Source: Tepidisphaeraceae bacterium
Lineage (GTDB): Bacteria; Planctomycetota; Phycisphaerae; Tepidisphaerales; Tepidisphaeraceae
NCBI GenBank assembly: GCA_025450555.1
Contig: JANWHF010000323.1
Location: forward strand, 1-7,185
Length of the DNA: 7,185 bases
Direction of reading: 5' to 3'
Part shown: piece after piece, positions 1-5,937 of the stretch
Layout: each line of letters opens with the position of its first letter
Numbering within the stretch: the stretch's first letter is position 1
Notes under the pieces: model-generated
Told to the model about the DNA's origin: nothing
Seen by the model: the letters and a program-made list of their open reading frames with translations, nothing else
The model's database searches: none
Translations under genes and position numbers: made by a program

Positions 1-803
1 AGACTTCGGCGCGCCTGCCAGCTCACGCCAAACTCACGGTCGCCCAACACGCCGCAAAGTGCCCGGGCCACGCTCATCGTGCGGTAATGCTTAAGGGCAT
101 CCGCGGCGGCAATGCGTACATCCCGCGATTCGCCGGGCCGGTTCAGCGCTCGCACCAGCGGATCGGCTGCCGCCACATCGGGAACATTCACGAGCGCTTT
201 GGCAGCTTCAAGCCGAACCAGTTCATCGCTGTTGTTAAGGGCTTTGATAAACAAGCTTGTCGCCCGCTTGTCCCGTGCCCGGTTCAGCGCGCGAATCGCG
301 ACCGCTTCAACGGTCGGATCGGTGTCGTACTGCGCGATCTGCGCGTATCGTTTCGTATACGGGTCGTGCTTCGCAAATCCCCATTCCAGAAGGCGGTTGA
401 TCCCATCGCGACGATTGTCTGCCGACGAGGCATCTTCCATCATTCGCGCCGCTTTGCCGGGTCGGTCGCCATCCAGGTATTTGAAGCCTTCCACCGGCAG
501 GCTCACAACGGCCCACAAAGCGCTCCCAACGCCCTGCCCGGCTTTGGCAAAAAGTTGCAGCATCGGATTGGGCGGATCATCGAGATCGGATGCATGAAAG
601 CTGGCGTTGTAATAAGGCTGAGGCCCATCGTTCGATTGCGCGACAGAGACGGCTGGAGCCGAATCATGGCCAGTCTGCGCAGCGCTTGAAGGACGAGCCG
701 TTGATTGCTCGGTGACCTGCGCACCGGGCATGCATCCGCTGGCCAGCATCGACAGGCAGGCAATCGGGACAATCACTTGGCGAACAACGCCGCGAGCTAC
801 CAC
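1..803 (-). CDS. HEAT-repeat lipoprotein, 3' end beyond the window
   Basis: The minus strand is open without a stop from a GTG at 803 to the left edge: 267 codons, with the C-terminus missing. The start is set by a strong Shine-Dalgarno (AAGGAG, 809-814) five bases upstream. Residues 9-23 are a hydrophobic signal segment ending in LASG before Cys24, a slightly off-consensus lipobox (Ala at -3), so export and lipid anchoring are likely but not certain. Residues 25-75 are Ser/Ala/Thr/Gln-rich, like a flexible linker. Residues 85-110 hold a short hydrophobic stretch (ALWAVVSLPVEGF). From about residue 162 there are three to four helical repeats with the HEAT pattern, for example VEAVAIRALNRA, VRLEAAKALVNV and VRIAAADALKHY. 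HEAT repeats usually form protein-binding solenoids, so a periplasmic or outer-membrane scaffold role is inferred. It starts 20 bases past the murI stop, so co-transcription with murI is likely. The precise function is unknown. Confidence 0.85.
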   Translation of the reverse strand, partial: MVARGVVRQVIVPIACLSMLASGCMPGAQVTEQSTARPSSAAQTGHDSAPAVSVAQSNDGPQPYYNASFHASDLDDPPNPMLQLFAKAGQGVGSALWAVVSLPVEGFKYLDGDRPGKAARMMEDASSADNRRDGINRLLEWGFAKHDPYTKRYAQIAQYDTDPTVEAVAIRALNRARDKRATSLFIKALNNSDELVRLEAAKALVNVPDVAAADPLVRALNRPGESRDVRIAAADALKHYRTMSVARALCGVLGDREFGVSWQARRS

Positions 804-808
804 GGGTT

Positions 809-814
809 CTCCTT
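809..814 (-). promoter_or_regulatory. Shine-Dalgarno deciding the GTG start of the HEAT lipoprotein
   Basis: On the minus strand AAGGAG lies five bases before the GTG at 803. It falls in the 19-base spacer between the murI stop (823-825) and the lipoprotein start, which argues for translation from that GTG within a shared transcript. Confidence 0.7.
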
Positions 815-822
815 CTCTTTCA

Positions 823-1725
823 TCAAGCCGGTACGCTTAGTGGCACAGGCCCGTTCGGGCGCTGGACGTAAAGCTCATCAGGCGACACCCAGACTGGCGC
901 GTCGATCTCGACGCCTAAAAATCTTGGAGCCAGTCGTTGAAAGCGTTGCGGGTCGTCGGTGACATAGCATCGAAGCGATCCGCGCTGTGCGGAAGAACCG
1001 TCAGCAACGCTGGCCGGGGAGGTGCCTCGAAGCATCCCGGCATTTCTAAGTCGGCTCCCGACATCTTGGGCACATTGCCGCGCTGAGTCAATCACGGGAA
1101 CAGAGGCCCCGAGCATCTGCTCGATCAATTCGCGATAGACGGGATAATGGGTGCAGCCGAGCACGAGCACATCGATGCCATGCTTCACTAAGGGTGCCAG
1201 ATACTGCTGCAGCGCGAGCTTAACCAGCGGATCGCTGGTGGTTCGTCCATCCTCGATGAGTGGAACCAGAATCGGCGTCGGGAGCTGCCAGACGGTGGCA
1301 AGACTTCGTCGTCGATGGATCGCGCGGTCGTATGCTTTGGAGCGCACGGTTGCGTCGGTTGCGATCACGCCGATCGCGGGGCAATGCTTCGCGCCGGCTG
1401 CCACGATCGCGGCCTTGGCGCCCGGCTCAACAACGCCGCTGATTGGAAGCATCGGAAATCGGGCCCGAAGCGCCGGTAGCGCCAAAGCGGTCGCCGTGTT
1501 GCAGGCGATGACCACATGCTTGGGTTGCAATGGAAGCAAAAATGTGATGATCTGATCGACGAAGCGCGTTACGGTAGCGGCGGTTTTGGAGCCGTAGGGC
1601 AGGCGGGCGGTATCGCCGAAGTAAGCTATATCTTCATCAGGCAGAGCAGTTTGCAGCTCGCGCACGACGGTCAGGCCGCCCAAACCGCTATCCAGCACGA
1701 CGATGGGTGAGGAATAAGAAGCCAT
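823..1725 (-). CDS. murI: Glutamate racemase MurI
   Basis: Cytoplasmic, cofactor-independent enzyme that converts L-glutamate to D-glutamate for peptidoglycan precursors. Numbered from the ATG at 1725 (300 aa), all family hallmarks are present: the N-terminal VLDSGLGGLTV with Asp12 and Ser13, YFGDTARLPYGSK at 35-47, the first catalytic Cys75 in VIACNTATA, the second catalytic Cys191 in LGCTHYP with His193, and LVPLIEDG around Glu158. The C-terminal block YVTDDPQRF is also typical. Length is slightly above the common 260-290 aa because of a tail after the last conserved block. The frame is open up to a GTG at 1785, but that start has no ribosome site and would add 20 unrelated residues. The ATG at 1725 fits the family N-terminus and has AAGGAG at 1738-1743, though 12 bases away, which is long. 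It is the first gene of a likely two-gene operon with the HEAT lipoprotein and diverges from the response regulator. If the host is a planctomycete, this supports peptidoglycan synthesis. Confidence 0.96.
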   Translation of the reverse strand: MASYSSPIVVLDSGLGGLTVVRELQTALPDEDIAYFGDTARLPYGSKTAATVTRFVDQIITFLLPLQPKHVVIACNTATALALPALRARFPMLPISGVVEPGAKAAIVAAGAKHCPAIGVIATDATVRSKAYDRAIHRRRSLATVWQLPTPILVPLIEDGRTTSDPLVKLALQQYLAPLVKHGIDVLVLGCTHYPVYRELIEQMLGASVPVIDSARQCAQDVGSRLRNAGMLRGTSPASVADGSSAQRGSLRCYVTDDPQRFQRLAPRFLGVEIDAPVWVSPDELYVQRPNGPVPLSVPA

Positions 1726-1787
1726 TAGCGCGGCGATCTCCTTGGCAAAAATCCAACAGCGCGCCGCCCCGAAGGCCTCCTGCACGC

Positions 1788-1798
1788 ATACAATGTAT
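1788..1798. promoter_or_regulatory. Short perfect palindrome upstream of murI
   Basis: ATACAATGTAT is an inverted repeat with 5-bp arms and one central base, about 60 bp upstream of the murI ATG. A TAATAC sequence resembling a -10 box overlaps it on the minus strand (1795-1800), but I find no convincing -35 partner. It could be an operator or promoter element, or chance. Confidence 0.2.
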
Positions 1799-1853
1799 TA
1801 TCGGACCAGAGGCCAGATCCGTCTGAAGTTTTTAATCGCGCCTCGGTTTTAAC

Positions 1854-1881
1854 TTGACACGCCCGTGGGTGCTGTGAGACT
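1854..1881 (+). promoter_or_regulatory. Possible sigma70-like promoter of the response regulator
   Basis: A perfect TTGACA (-35) at 1854-1859 is followed after 16 bp by GAGACT (1876-1881), a poor -10 with three of six matches. The position, about 30 bp before the ATG, would give a short leader. Promoter consensus in this kind of organism is poorly known, so the call rests mainly on the -35 box. Confidence 0.3.
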
Positions 1882-1911
1882 GTGATCTGCCCCACCTTCG
1901 CGGAGACATCC

Positions 1912-2310
1912 ATGAGTGAAGCCCTGAAAGACAAAAAGATTCTTCTGGTTGACGACGATCACGATATTCTGACCAGCATGCAGGCCGCCTTTGAGCCGAC
2001 CGGCGCGGTCATCGAAACCGCCGGCGATGGCAACAAGGCCGTCGAGCTGGTCGAGAAGAACGAGCCCGATCTGGTCGTGCTCGACATGATGCTTCCCAAG
2101 CGCAGCGGCTTCCTCGTTCTTGAAAAGATCAAGGCTAAGCGCCCCCGCAATGCCAAGCCCTTTGTCATTATGATCACCGGCAACCAGGGCGCACGTCATA
2201 AGATGTATGCGGAGACGCTGGGCGTCAGCGAGTATTTCAACAAGCCGGTCAAGATGGACAAGCTGATTGCCACGGCCGAGAAGCTTTTGGCGCCAGCGCC
2301 GGCCGTATAA
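1912..2310 (+). CDS. Single-domain response regulator (CheY/Spo0F-like receiver)
   Basis: A 132-aa protein made of one receiver domain and no output domain. Key residues are all present: acidic pocket Asp15 and Asp16 in LLVDDDHD, phospho-acceptor Asp58 in VVLDMMLP, Thr89 in MITGN, Tyr108 as the aromatic switch residue and Lys111 in the NKP motif. It should therefore be phosphorylated by a histidine kinase and act by protein-protein contact or as a phosphorelay intermediate, not by binding DNA. The ATG at 1912 has GGAG at 1902-1905, six bases away. An upstream in-frame GTG at 1882 lacks this support and adds residues unlike the family. The C-terminus is a short Ala/Pro tail. No kinase is visible nearby. 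It diverges from murI and lies 172 bp before the efflux operon on the same strand, but a functional link to the pump is not shown. Confidence 0.96.
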   Translation: MSEALKDKKILLVDDDHDILTSMQAAFEPTGAVIETAGDGNKAVELVEKNEPDLVVLDMMLPKRSGFLVLEKIKAKRPRNAKPFVIMITGNQGARHKMYAETLGVSEYFNKPVKMDKLIATAEKLLAPAPAV

Positions 2311-2326
2311 AAATCGGCCCGTTTTC
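2301..2326 (+). terminator. Weak candidate terminator after the response regulator
   Basis: GGCCG (2301-2305) pairs with CGGCC (2315-2319) across a 9-base loop and is followed by CGTTTT. The stem is only 5 bp and overlaps the stop codon of the response regulator, so termination is uncertain. If real, it would separate this gene from the efflux operon. Confidence 0.3.
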
Positions 2327-2482
2327 TCATATCAAATGCTCCGGGATTTGTGCAATCTGCCGGCGCAGAGTCCGTCTATCCATCCAGTAGCACTTTCCTG
2401 CAACCTGTTGCATGGGCTGGGCGTACAAAGTGTGCGACAGGTTGATGGGCGTGGTCCGAATTGATCTGAGCCAAGGGCAAGC
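2311..2482. other. Intergenic region upstream of the efflux operon
   Basis: This 172-bp stretch contains no supported gene. It starts in the weak hairpin after the response regulator and ends in AAGGG (2473-2477), five bases before the GTG of the membrane fusion gene. In the middle lie an interrupted palindrome (2399-2412) and a partner inverted repeat (2438-2444). No clear -35/-10 pair is seen, though this is the natural place for the efflux promoter. Confidence 0.5.
2399..2412. promoter_or_regulatory. Interrupted palindrome, possible operator of the efflux operon
   Basis: TGCAAC-CT-GTTGCA is an inverted repeat with 6-bp perfect arms and a 2-bp centre, 71 bp before the GTG of the membrane fusion gene. 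Symmetric sites of this size upstream of efflux operons are often bound by dimeric repressors of the TetR or MarR families, but no such regulator is encoded in the window. Part of it (CAACCTG, 2401-2407) could instead pair with CAGGTTG at 2438-2444 in RNA. Confidence 0.35.
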
Positions 2483-3895
2483 GTGAAAGTCATCGTCATT
2501 ATTGTGGTGAGTGCCATTGTCGTCATCGGCGGCATGGTTGCACTGGGGATCAAGTACAGCAGCAAGCTGGTGGCAGCGCCGCCCTCGACTAAAGTGCGCG
2601 TGGAGCTTGCAACGACAGGGCCGCTGGTGGAGATCGTCAGCGCGCCGGGTGAAATTCAGCCGCGAACGAAAGTTTCGATTAGTGCGATGGTCGCGGCACC
2701 GATCGTTGCGCTCCCCTGTGATGAAGGCACGATCATCAGCAAAGGCAAGAAGCCTGATGGAAGCGATGCCTCGATCCTGGTGAAGCTGGATGACAAGAAT
2801 TATCGGGCGGCCCTGAACTCAGCCCAATCGCGCTTCGATGCGGCCAAAGCGCAGATCGCGGTGGCCCAGGCGCGGATAGATGCCAGCCAGGCAGCAATCG
2901 ATGCCCAGAAATTCATGCTCACCGATGCCCAGCGCGATCTCGATCGTCAGACAGGACTCCTGCAGACGAAGGACGTCAGCCAATCGGTTGTCGATACCGC
3001 GCAGACCAAAGTGGACAACCTCAAGTCGACCATCGCCTCCGCCACGGCACAGCTTCAGTCGGATAACGTCAATTTGAACCAGGTGCTCAAATATCAACTG
3101 GAAGGCGCAAAGGCAGATGTTGATAGAGCCAACGACGACCTGGCTTACTGCACGATCAAGTCTCCCATCGACGGCATCGTGACGCGACGCAAAGCCGAAG
3201 TCGGCGAAATGGTCGTCACCGGCACGATGAACAACGCCGGCACCGTTATCCTGGAAGTGGCCGACCTTTCGCAGATGATGATGTTCGCCCGGATCGACGA
3301 AACGTCGATCGCATCGGTGAAAGTCGGTCAGCATGCGAAAGTGCGCATCCAGGCTTTTCCCGACGATATCTTCGACGGAACGGTCGAGACTGTAGCACTC
3401 GCGCGGAATGACGACGCGAACTCCGCGGCCCGCTCACAATCCGAAGGCGGAAGCACGCGATATTTTGAAGCCAAAATTCGGCTCGACACCAAGGGTCGGC
3501 GGATTCCCACCGGGCTTGCCGCCGACGCGGACATTGAAACGAAAAGTCACGAGGGCATTCGCGTGGCGAGCCAGGCTGTGCTGGGCCGGCCGGTGGAAGG
3601 TTTGACGGCGGACGAACGGGCGAAGCCGGAAGTGGATCAGACCAAGAGTATCGCGACCGTGGTCTATTGCCTGAAAGACGGGAAGGCCGCGGCCGTTCCG
3701 GTGCATGTCGGCCCGAGCGATGAAACGCACACGCTGATTCTCTCGGGCCTGAAGCAAAACGACCCGGTCATCATTGGCCCTTTCAAAGTGCTCGAAACGC
3801 TGGCCGACGGGCAGGCGGTGGAGAAAGAAGCCGGGCCGGCGACCCGCCCTGCCACGACTCAGCCGGCCGTTGTGGCGATGAGCGCGCAGCATTGA
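2483..3895 (+). CDS. macA: MacA-like periplasmic membrane fusion protein of an ABC efflux pump
   Basis: A 470-aa HlyD/MacA-type adaptor that links an inner-membrane ABC transporter to an outer-membrane channel. Residues 3-23 are one strongly hydrophobic N-terminal anchor, and the rest should lie in the periplasm. In order: beta/lipoyl first half (about 45-105), alpha-helical hairpin (about 108-222), lipoyl second half with TIKSPIDGIV (224-233), beta-barrel (about 260-360), a membrane-proximal domain, and a Pro/Ala/Thr/Gln-rich tail. The hairpin tip carries the RLS motif (Arg155, Leu159, Ser166; same spacing as in AcrA), known to contact TolC-type channels. The lipoyl half has a short insert around residues 89-97 and a lone Cys79. 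The GTG at 2483 is the only start between the in-frame stop at 2462 and the anchor, and AAGGG lies five bases upstream. It is the first gene of the pump operon, with ATPase, permease and channel following. The gene symbol is by analogy; the substrate is unknown. Confidence 0.93.
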   Translation: MKVIVIIVVSAIVVIGGMVALGIKYSSKLVAAPPSTKVRVELATTGPLVEIVSAPGEIQPRTKVSISAMVAAPIVALPCDEGTIISKGKKPDGSDASILVKLDDKNYRAALNSAQSRFDAAKAQIAVAQARIDASQAAIDAQKFMLTDAQRDLDRQTGLLQTKDVSQSVVDTAQTKVDNLKSTIASATAQLQSDNVNLNQVLKYQLEGAKADVDRANDDLAYCTIKSPIDGIVTRRKAEVGEMVVTGTMNNAGTVILEVADLSQMMMFARIDETSIASVKVGQHAKVRIQAFPDDIFDGTVETVALARNDDANSAARSQSEGGSTRYFEAKIRLDTKGRRIPTGLAADADIETKSHEGIRVASQAVLGRPVEGLTADERAKPEVDQTKSIATVVYCLKDGKAAAVPVHVGPSDETHTLILSGLKQNDPVIIGPFKVLETLADGQAVEKEAGPATRPATTQPAVVAMSAQH

Positions 3896-3937
3896 TCTTT
3901 TTTCATCAAGTTTTTCTCCGGTCACCAGCTTCTTCTC

Positions 3938-4684
3938 ATGGTCATTCGCCTGCGAAACATCACGAAGGTTTACCGAGTCGGCGCCGAGCGCATTGCCGCG
4001 CTCAATGGGGTCAATCTCGATGTAGACCGCAATGAATATGTGGCAGTGATGGGCGCAAGCGGCTCGGGCAAGAGCACGCTGATGAACATCCTCGGCTGCC
4101 TCGACCGCCCCACCGGAGGAACCTATGAGCTGGATGGCCGACTGACGACTTCCATGGGCGCTTCGGCACTCGCACACGTCCGCAATGAGCGAATCGGATT
4201 TGTATTTCAAAGTTTTGAATTGCTGCCGCGACTGACGGCTCTGAAAAATGTTGAGCTCCCTCTGATCTACGCGCGGGCCGGCTGGTTCAGCCGGCGCGCT
4301 CGCGCGAAAAAGGCGATTGAAACCGTCGGCCTCTCAGATCGCATGCGTCACCGGCCCAATCAGCTTTCCGGCGGCCAGCGGCAACGCGTGGCGATCGCCC
4401 GAGCCTTGGTTGCACGGCCGGCCATTCTTCTGGCCGACGAACCCACCGGAAATCTCGACAGCCGAACCAGCGAGGAAATCCTCGCGCTTTTTAACCAACT
4501 GCATCGCAGCGGACAGACCATCATCATGGTCACGCACGAGCCGGACGTGGCCCGACACGCGAAGCGAATTATCCGAATGAAAGATGGGCGGGTTCATTCC
4601 GATCTGCCGGTTGAAGAGGATCCTGTTTCAGAATTGCCGGCTCCAACTCCTTTGGCGGGAATTCCGCTGGAGGTGTCGGCATGA
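3938..4684 (+). CDS. MacB/LolD-type ABC transporter ATPase
   Basis: A 248-aa cytoplasmic nucleotide-binding subunit that drives the adjacent permease. All ABC motifs are intact: Walker A GASGSGKST (39-47), Q-loop Gln91 in FVFQSF, signature LSGGQ (143-147), Walker B ILLADE (163-168) with catalytic Glu168, D-loop NLDS (172-175) and H-loop His200. The N-terminal pattern (ITKVYRVGAERIAALNGVNL) is that of the MacB/LolD/FtsE group. In E. coli MacB this domain is fused to the permease, but here it is a separate protein, as in YknY/YknZ-like systems. A short tail after about residue 222 is Glu/Pro-rich. The ATG at 3938 is the only reasonable start, since no alternative lies between it and the preceding in-frame stop. 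Its leader is pyrimidine-rich with no evident Shine-Dalgarno sequence. The stop overlaps the permease start by 4 bp (ATGA), which suggests translational coupling. Confidence 0.95.
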   Translation: MVIRLRNITKVYRVGAERIAALNGVNLDVDRNEYVAVMGASGSGKSTLMNILGCLDRPTGGTYELDGRLTTSMGASALAHVRNERIGFVFQSFELLPRLTALKNVELPLIYARAGWFSRRARAKKAIETVGLSDRMRHRPNQLSGGQRQRVAIARALVARPAILLADEPTGNLDSRTSEEILALFNQLHRSGQTIIMVTHEPDVARHAKRIIRMKDGRVHSDLPVEEDPVSELPAPTPLAGIPLEVSA

Positions 4685-5937
4685 ATCCCCTCCAGTTGCT
4701 GGTTGCGCCAGTGGTGCTGATTTACCAGAGCGTGTTCCTGGCATTGGGCCAGGTCTGGGCAAACAAGGTCCGCTCAATTCTGACCACCATCGGCATCATC
4801 ATCGGCGTCGCGTCGGTGACGGCGGTCATCGCGGCGCTTACAGGAATGAAGCAAAGCGTGCTGACTCAATTTGAAAGCTTCGGCACCAACAAGGTCTTCA
4901 TCCTTCCGTATCCCCCGGACACCGGCAAGCGCGTCGTCTGGCGATGGGCCGATCTGCGATTTCACCAGCACGACTTTGACGAAATGCTGGAGCATTGTCC
5001 TTCGGTCGCGACCTTCAGCCGAAATTGCGATTACACGCAGTCCATTTCGTACGGCACTCACACTGAATCAAACGTTGACATCGTCGGGATCGATCCGCAG
5101 TGGCACCAGGTGGAAAACCGATCGGTGATTCTTGGGCGGCCCTTCTCGCTGATCGACAACGAGCATGCCCGCGCCGTCTGCCTGATCAACAAGATCGCGC
5201 AGGATCGTCTCGGGCTCGATACCGATCCGACGGGTGAAGCCATCATGGTCGGCGATCGGCGGTTTATTGTGGTCGGCGTTGTCGAATCGCGGGCCGAGTC
5301 TTCCATGTTTGGTAATGGCCGTAGTGATGCAGAAGTCTTCATTCCATTCAACACCGCTTACACGCCAGACAATGGATTTGTCGTCGTCGCGGCCAGCAAA
5401 TCGCCAGACGTTTCGGATGAGGCGCAGGCCGAAATCACGTTTTACATGCGCCACAAGCGGCACCTTCGCGTCGATCAGCCGGACAATTTCCGGATTGAAG
5501 TCGTGCAGAAGTTCGTGGATCAGTTCAAGAGCGTTGCCAGCGCCATCACAATGGTAGCCGGTGGAATCGTGGGTATTTCGCTGCTGGTCGGCGGCGTCGG
5601 GATCATGAACATCATGCTGGTCAGCGTTTCCGAGCGAACGCGCGAGATCGGCCTTCGCAAAGCGGTCGGCGCGCGTCCGTCGGCGATCCTGCTCCAATTT
5701 CTCATCGAGGCGATGGTCTTGTGCCTGCTGGGAGGGATGGCCGGCTTGCTCGGGGGCGAAGGCATCACTGCGATTCTCAAAAGCATCCCGCAGGCAAAGC
5801 TGGATCAGGCGTCGATCCCCGGCTGGGCGATCGCGCTGTCGTTTGGCTTTGCCGCGGCTGTGGGACTTCTGTTTGGCATGTTCCCGGCAATCAAAGCCGC
5901 CAGGCTCGATCCGATCGAGGCCCTCCGTCATGAATGA
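4681..5937 (+). CDS. MacB/FtsX-type ABC transporter permease
   Basis: A 418-aa inner-membrane protein with the four-helix FtsX/MacB layout. TM1 lies at about 33-53 (after NKVRSILTTIG), followed by a large periplasmic domain (about 55-285, MacB_PCD type), TM2 (about 289-315), TM3 (about 335-358) and TM4 (about 381-400). The conserved cytoplasmic segment SERTREIGLRKAVGAR (317-332), which couples to the ATPase, and the C-terminal block FPAIKAARLDPIEALRHE are both present. Before TM1 there is an additional hydrophobic stretch (residues 4-22) that may form an amphipathic or membrane-associated helix. Permeases of this type act by mechanotransmission: ATP hydrolysis in the cytoplasm moves the periplasmic domain, which pushes substrate from the periplasm into the exit duct. 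The start overlaps the ATPase stop, and the end overlaps the TolC-family gene by 8 bp. Possible substrates include macrolides, peptides, lipids or siderophores; the sequence does not decide. Confidence 0.95.
   Translation: MNPLQLLVAPVVLIYQSVFLALGQVWANKVRSILTTIGIIIGVASVTAVIAALTGMKQSVLTQFESFGTNKVFILPYPPDTGKRVVWRWADLRFHQHDFDEMLEHCPSVATFSRNCDYTQSISYGTHTESNVDIVGIDPQWHQVENRSVILGRPFSLIDNEHARAVCLINKIAQDRLGLDTDPTGEAIMVGDRRFIVVGVVESRAESSMFGNGRSDAEVFIPFNTAYTPDNGFVVVAASKSPDVSDEAQAEITFYMRHKRHLRVDQPDNFRIEVVQKFVDQFKSVASAITMVAGGIVGISLLVGGVGIMNIMLVSVSERTREIGLRKAVGARPSAILLQFLIEAMVLCLLGGMAGLLGGEGITAILKSIPQAKLDQASIPGWAIALSFGFAAAVGLLFGMFPAIKAARLDPIEALRHE

Noticed and set aside
87..689. Plus-strand reading frames (200 and 161 codons) opposite the HEAT lipoprotein
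   Set aside because: The minus strand here has a signal peptide, a lipobox and HEAT-like repeats with a good ribosome site. The plus-strand products are Arg/Ser-rich and show no family pattern.
1726..1785. Longer MurI starting at the GTG at 1785
   Set aside because: No ribosome site precedes it and the extra 20 residues do not match the family N-terminus. The ATG at 1725 starts just before the conserved VLDSGLGG block.
3892..3917. Possible terminator or attenuator between adaptor and ATPase (TTGAT/ATCAA stem then a T-run)
   Set aside because: The stem has only five mostly A-T pairs and would be unstable. The next genes clearly belong to the same pump, so termination here is unlikely.
3434..4210. 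Minus-strand reading frame (258 codons) across the adaptor and ATPase junction
   Set aside because: It spans two clear genes on the opposite strand, has no recognisable domain and no supporting context.
5068..5931. Long minus-strand reading frame (287 codons) opposite the permease
   Set aside because: Its product is rich in His, Asp and Arg without any domain, membrane or motif pattern, and it lies fully antisense to a well-supported permease. It is a by-product of G+C-rich codon use.
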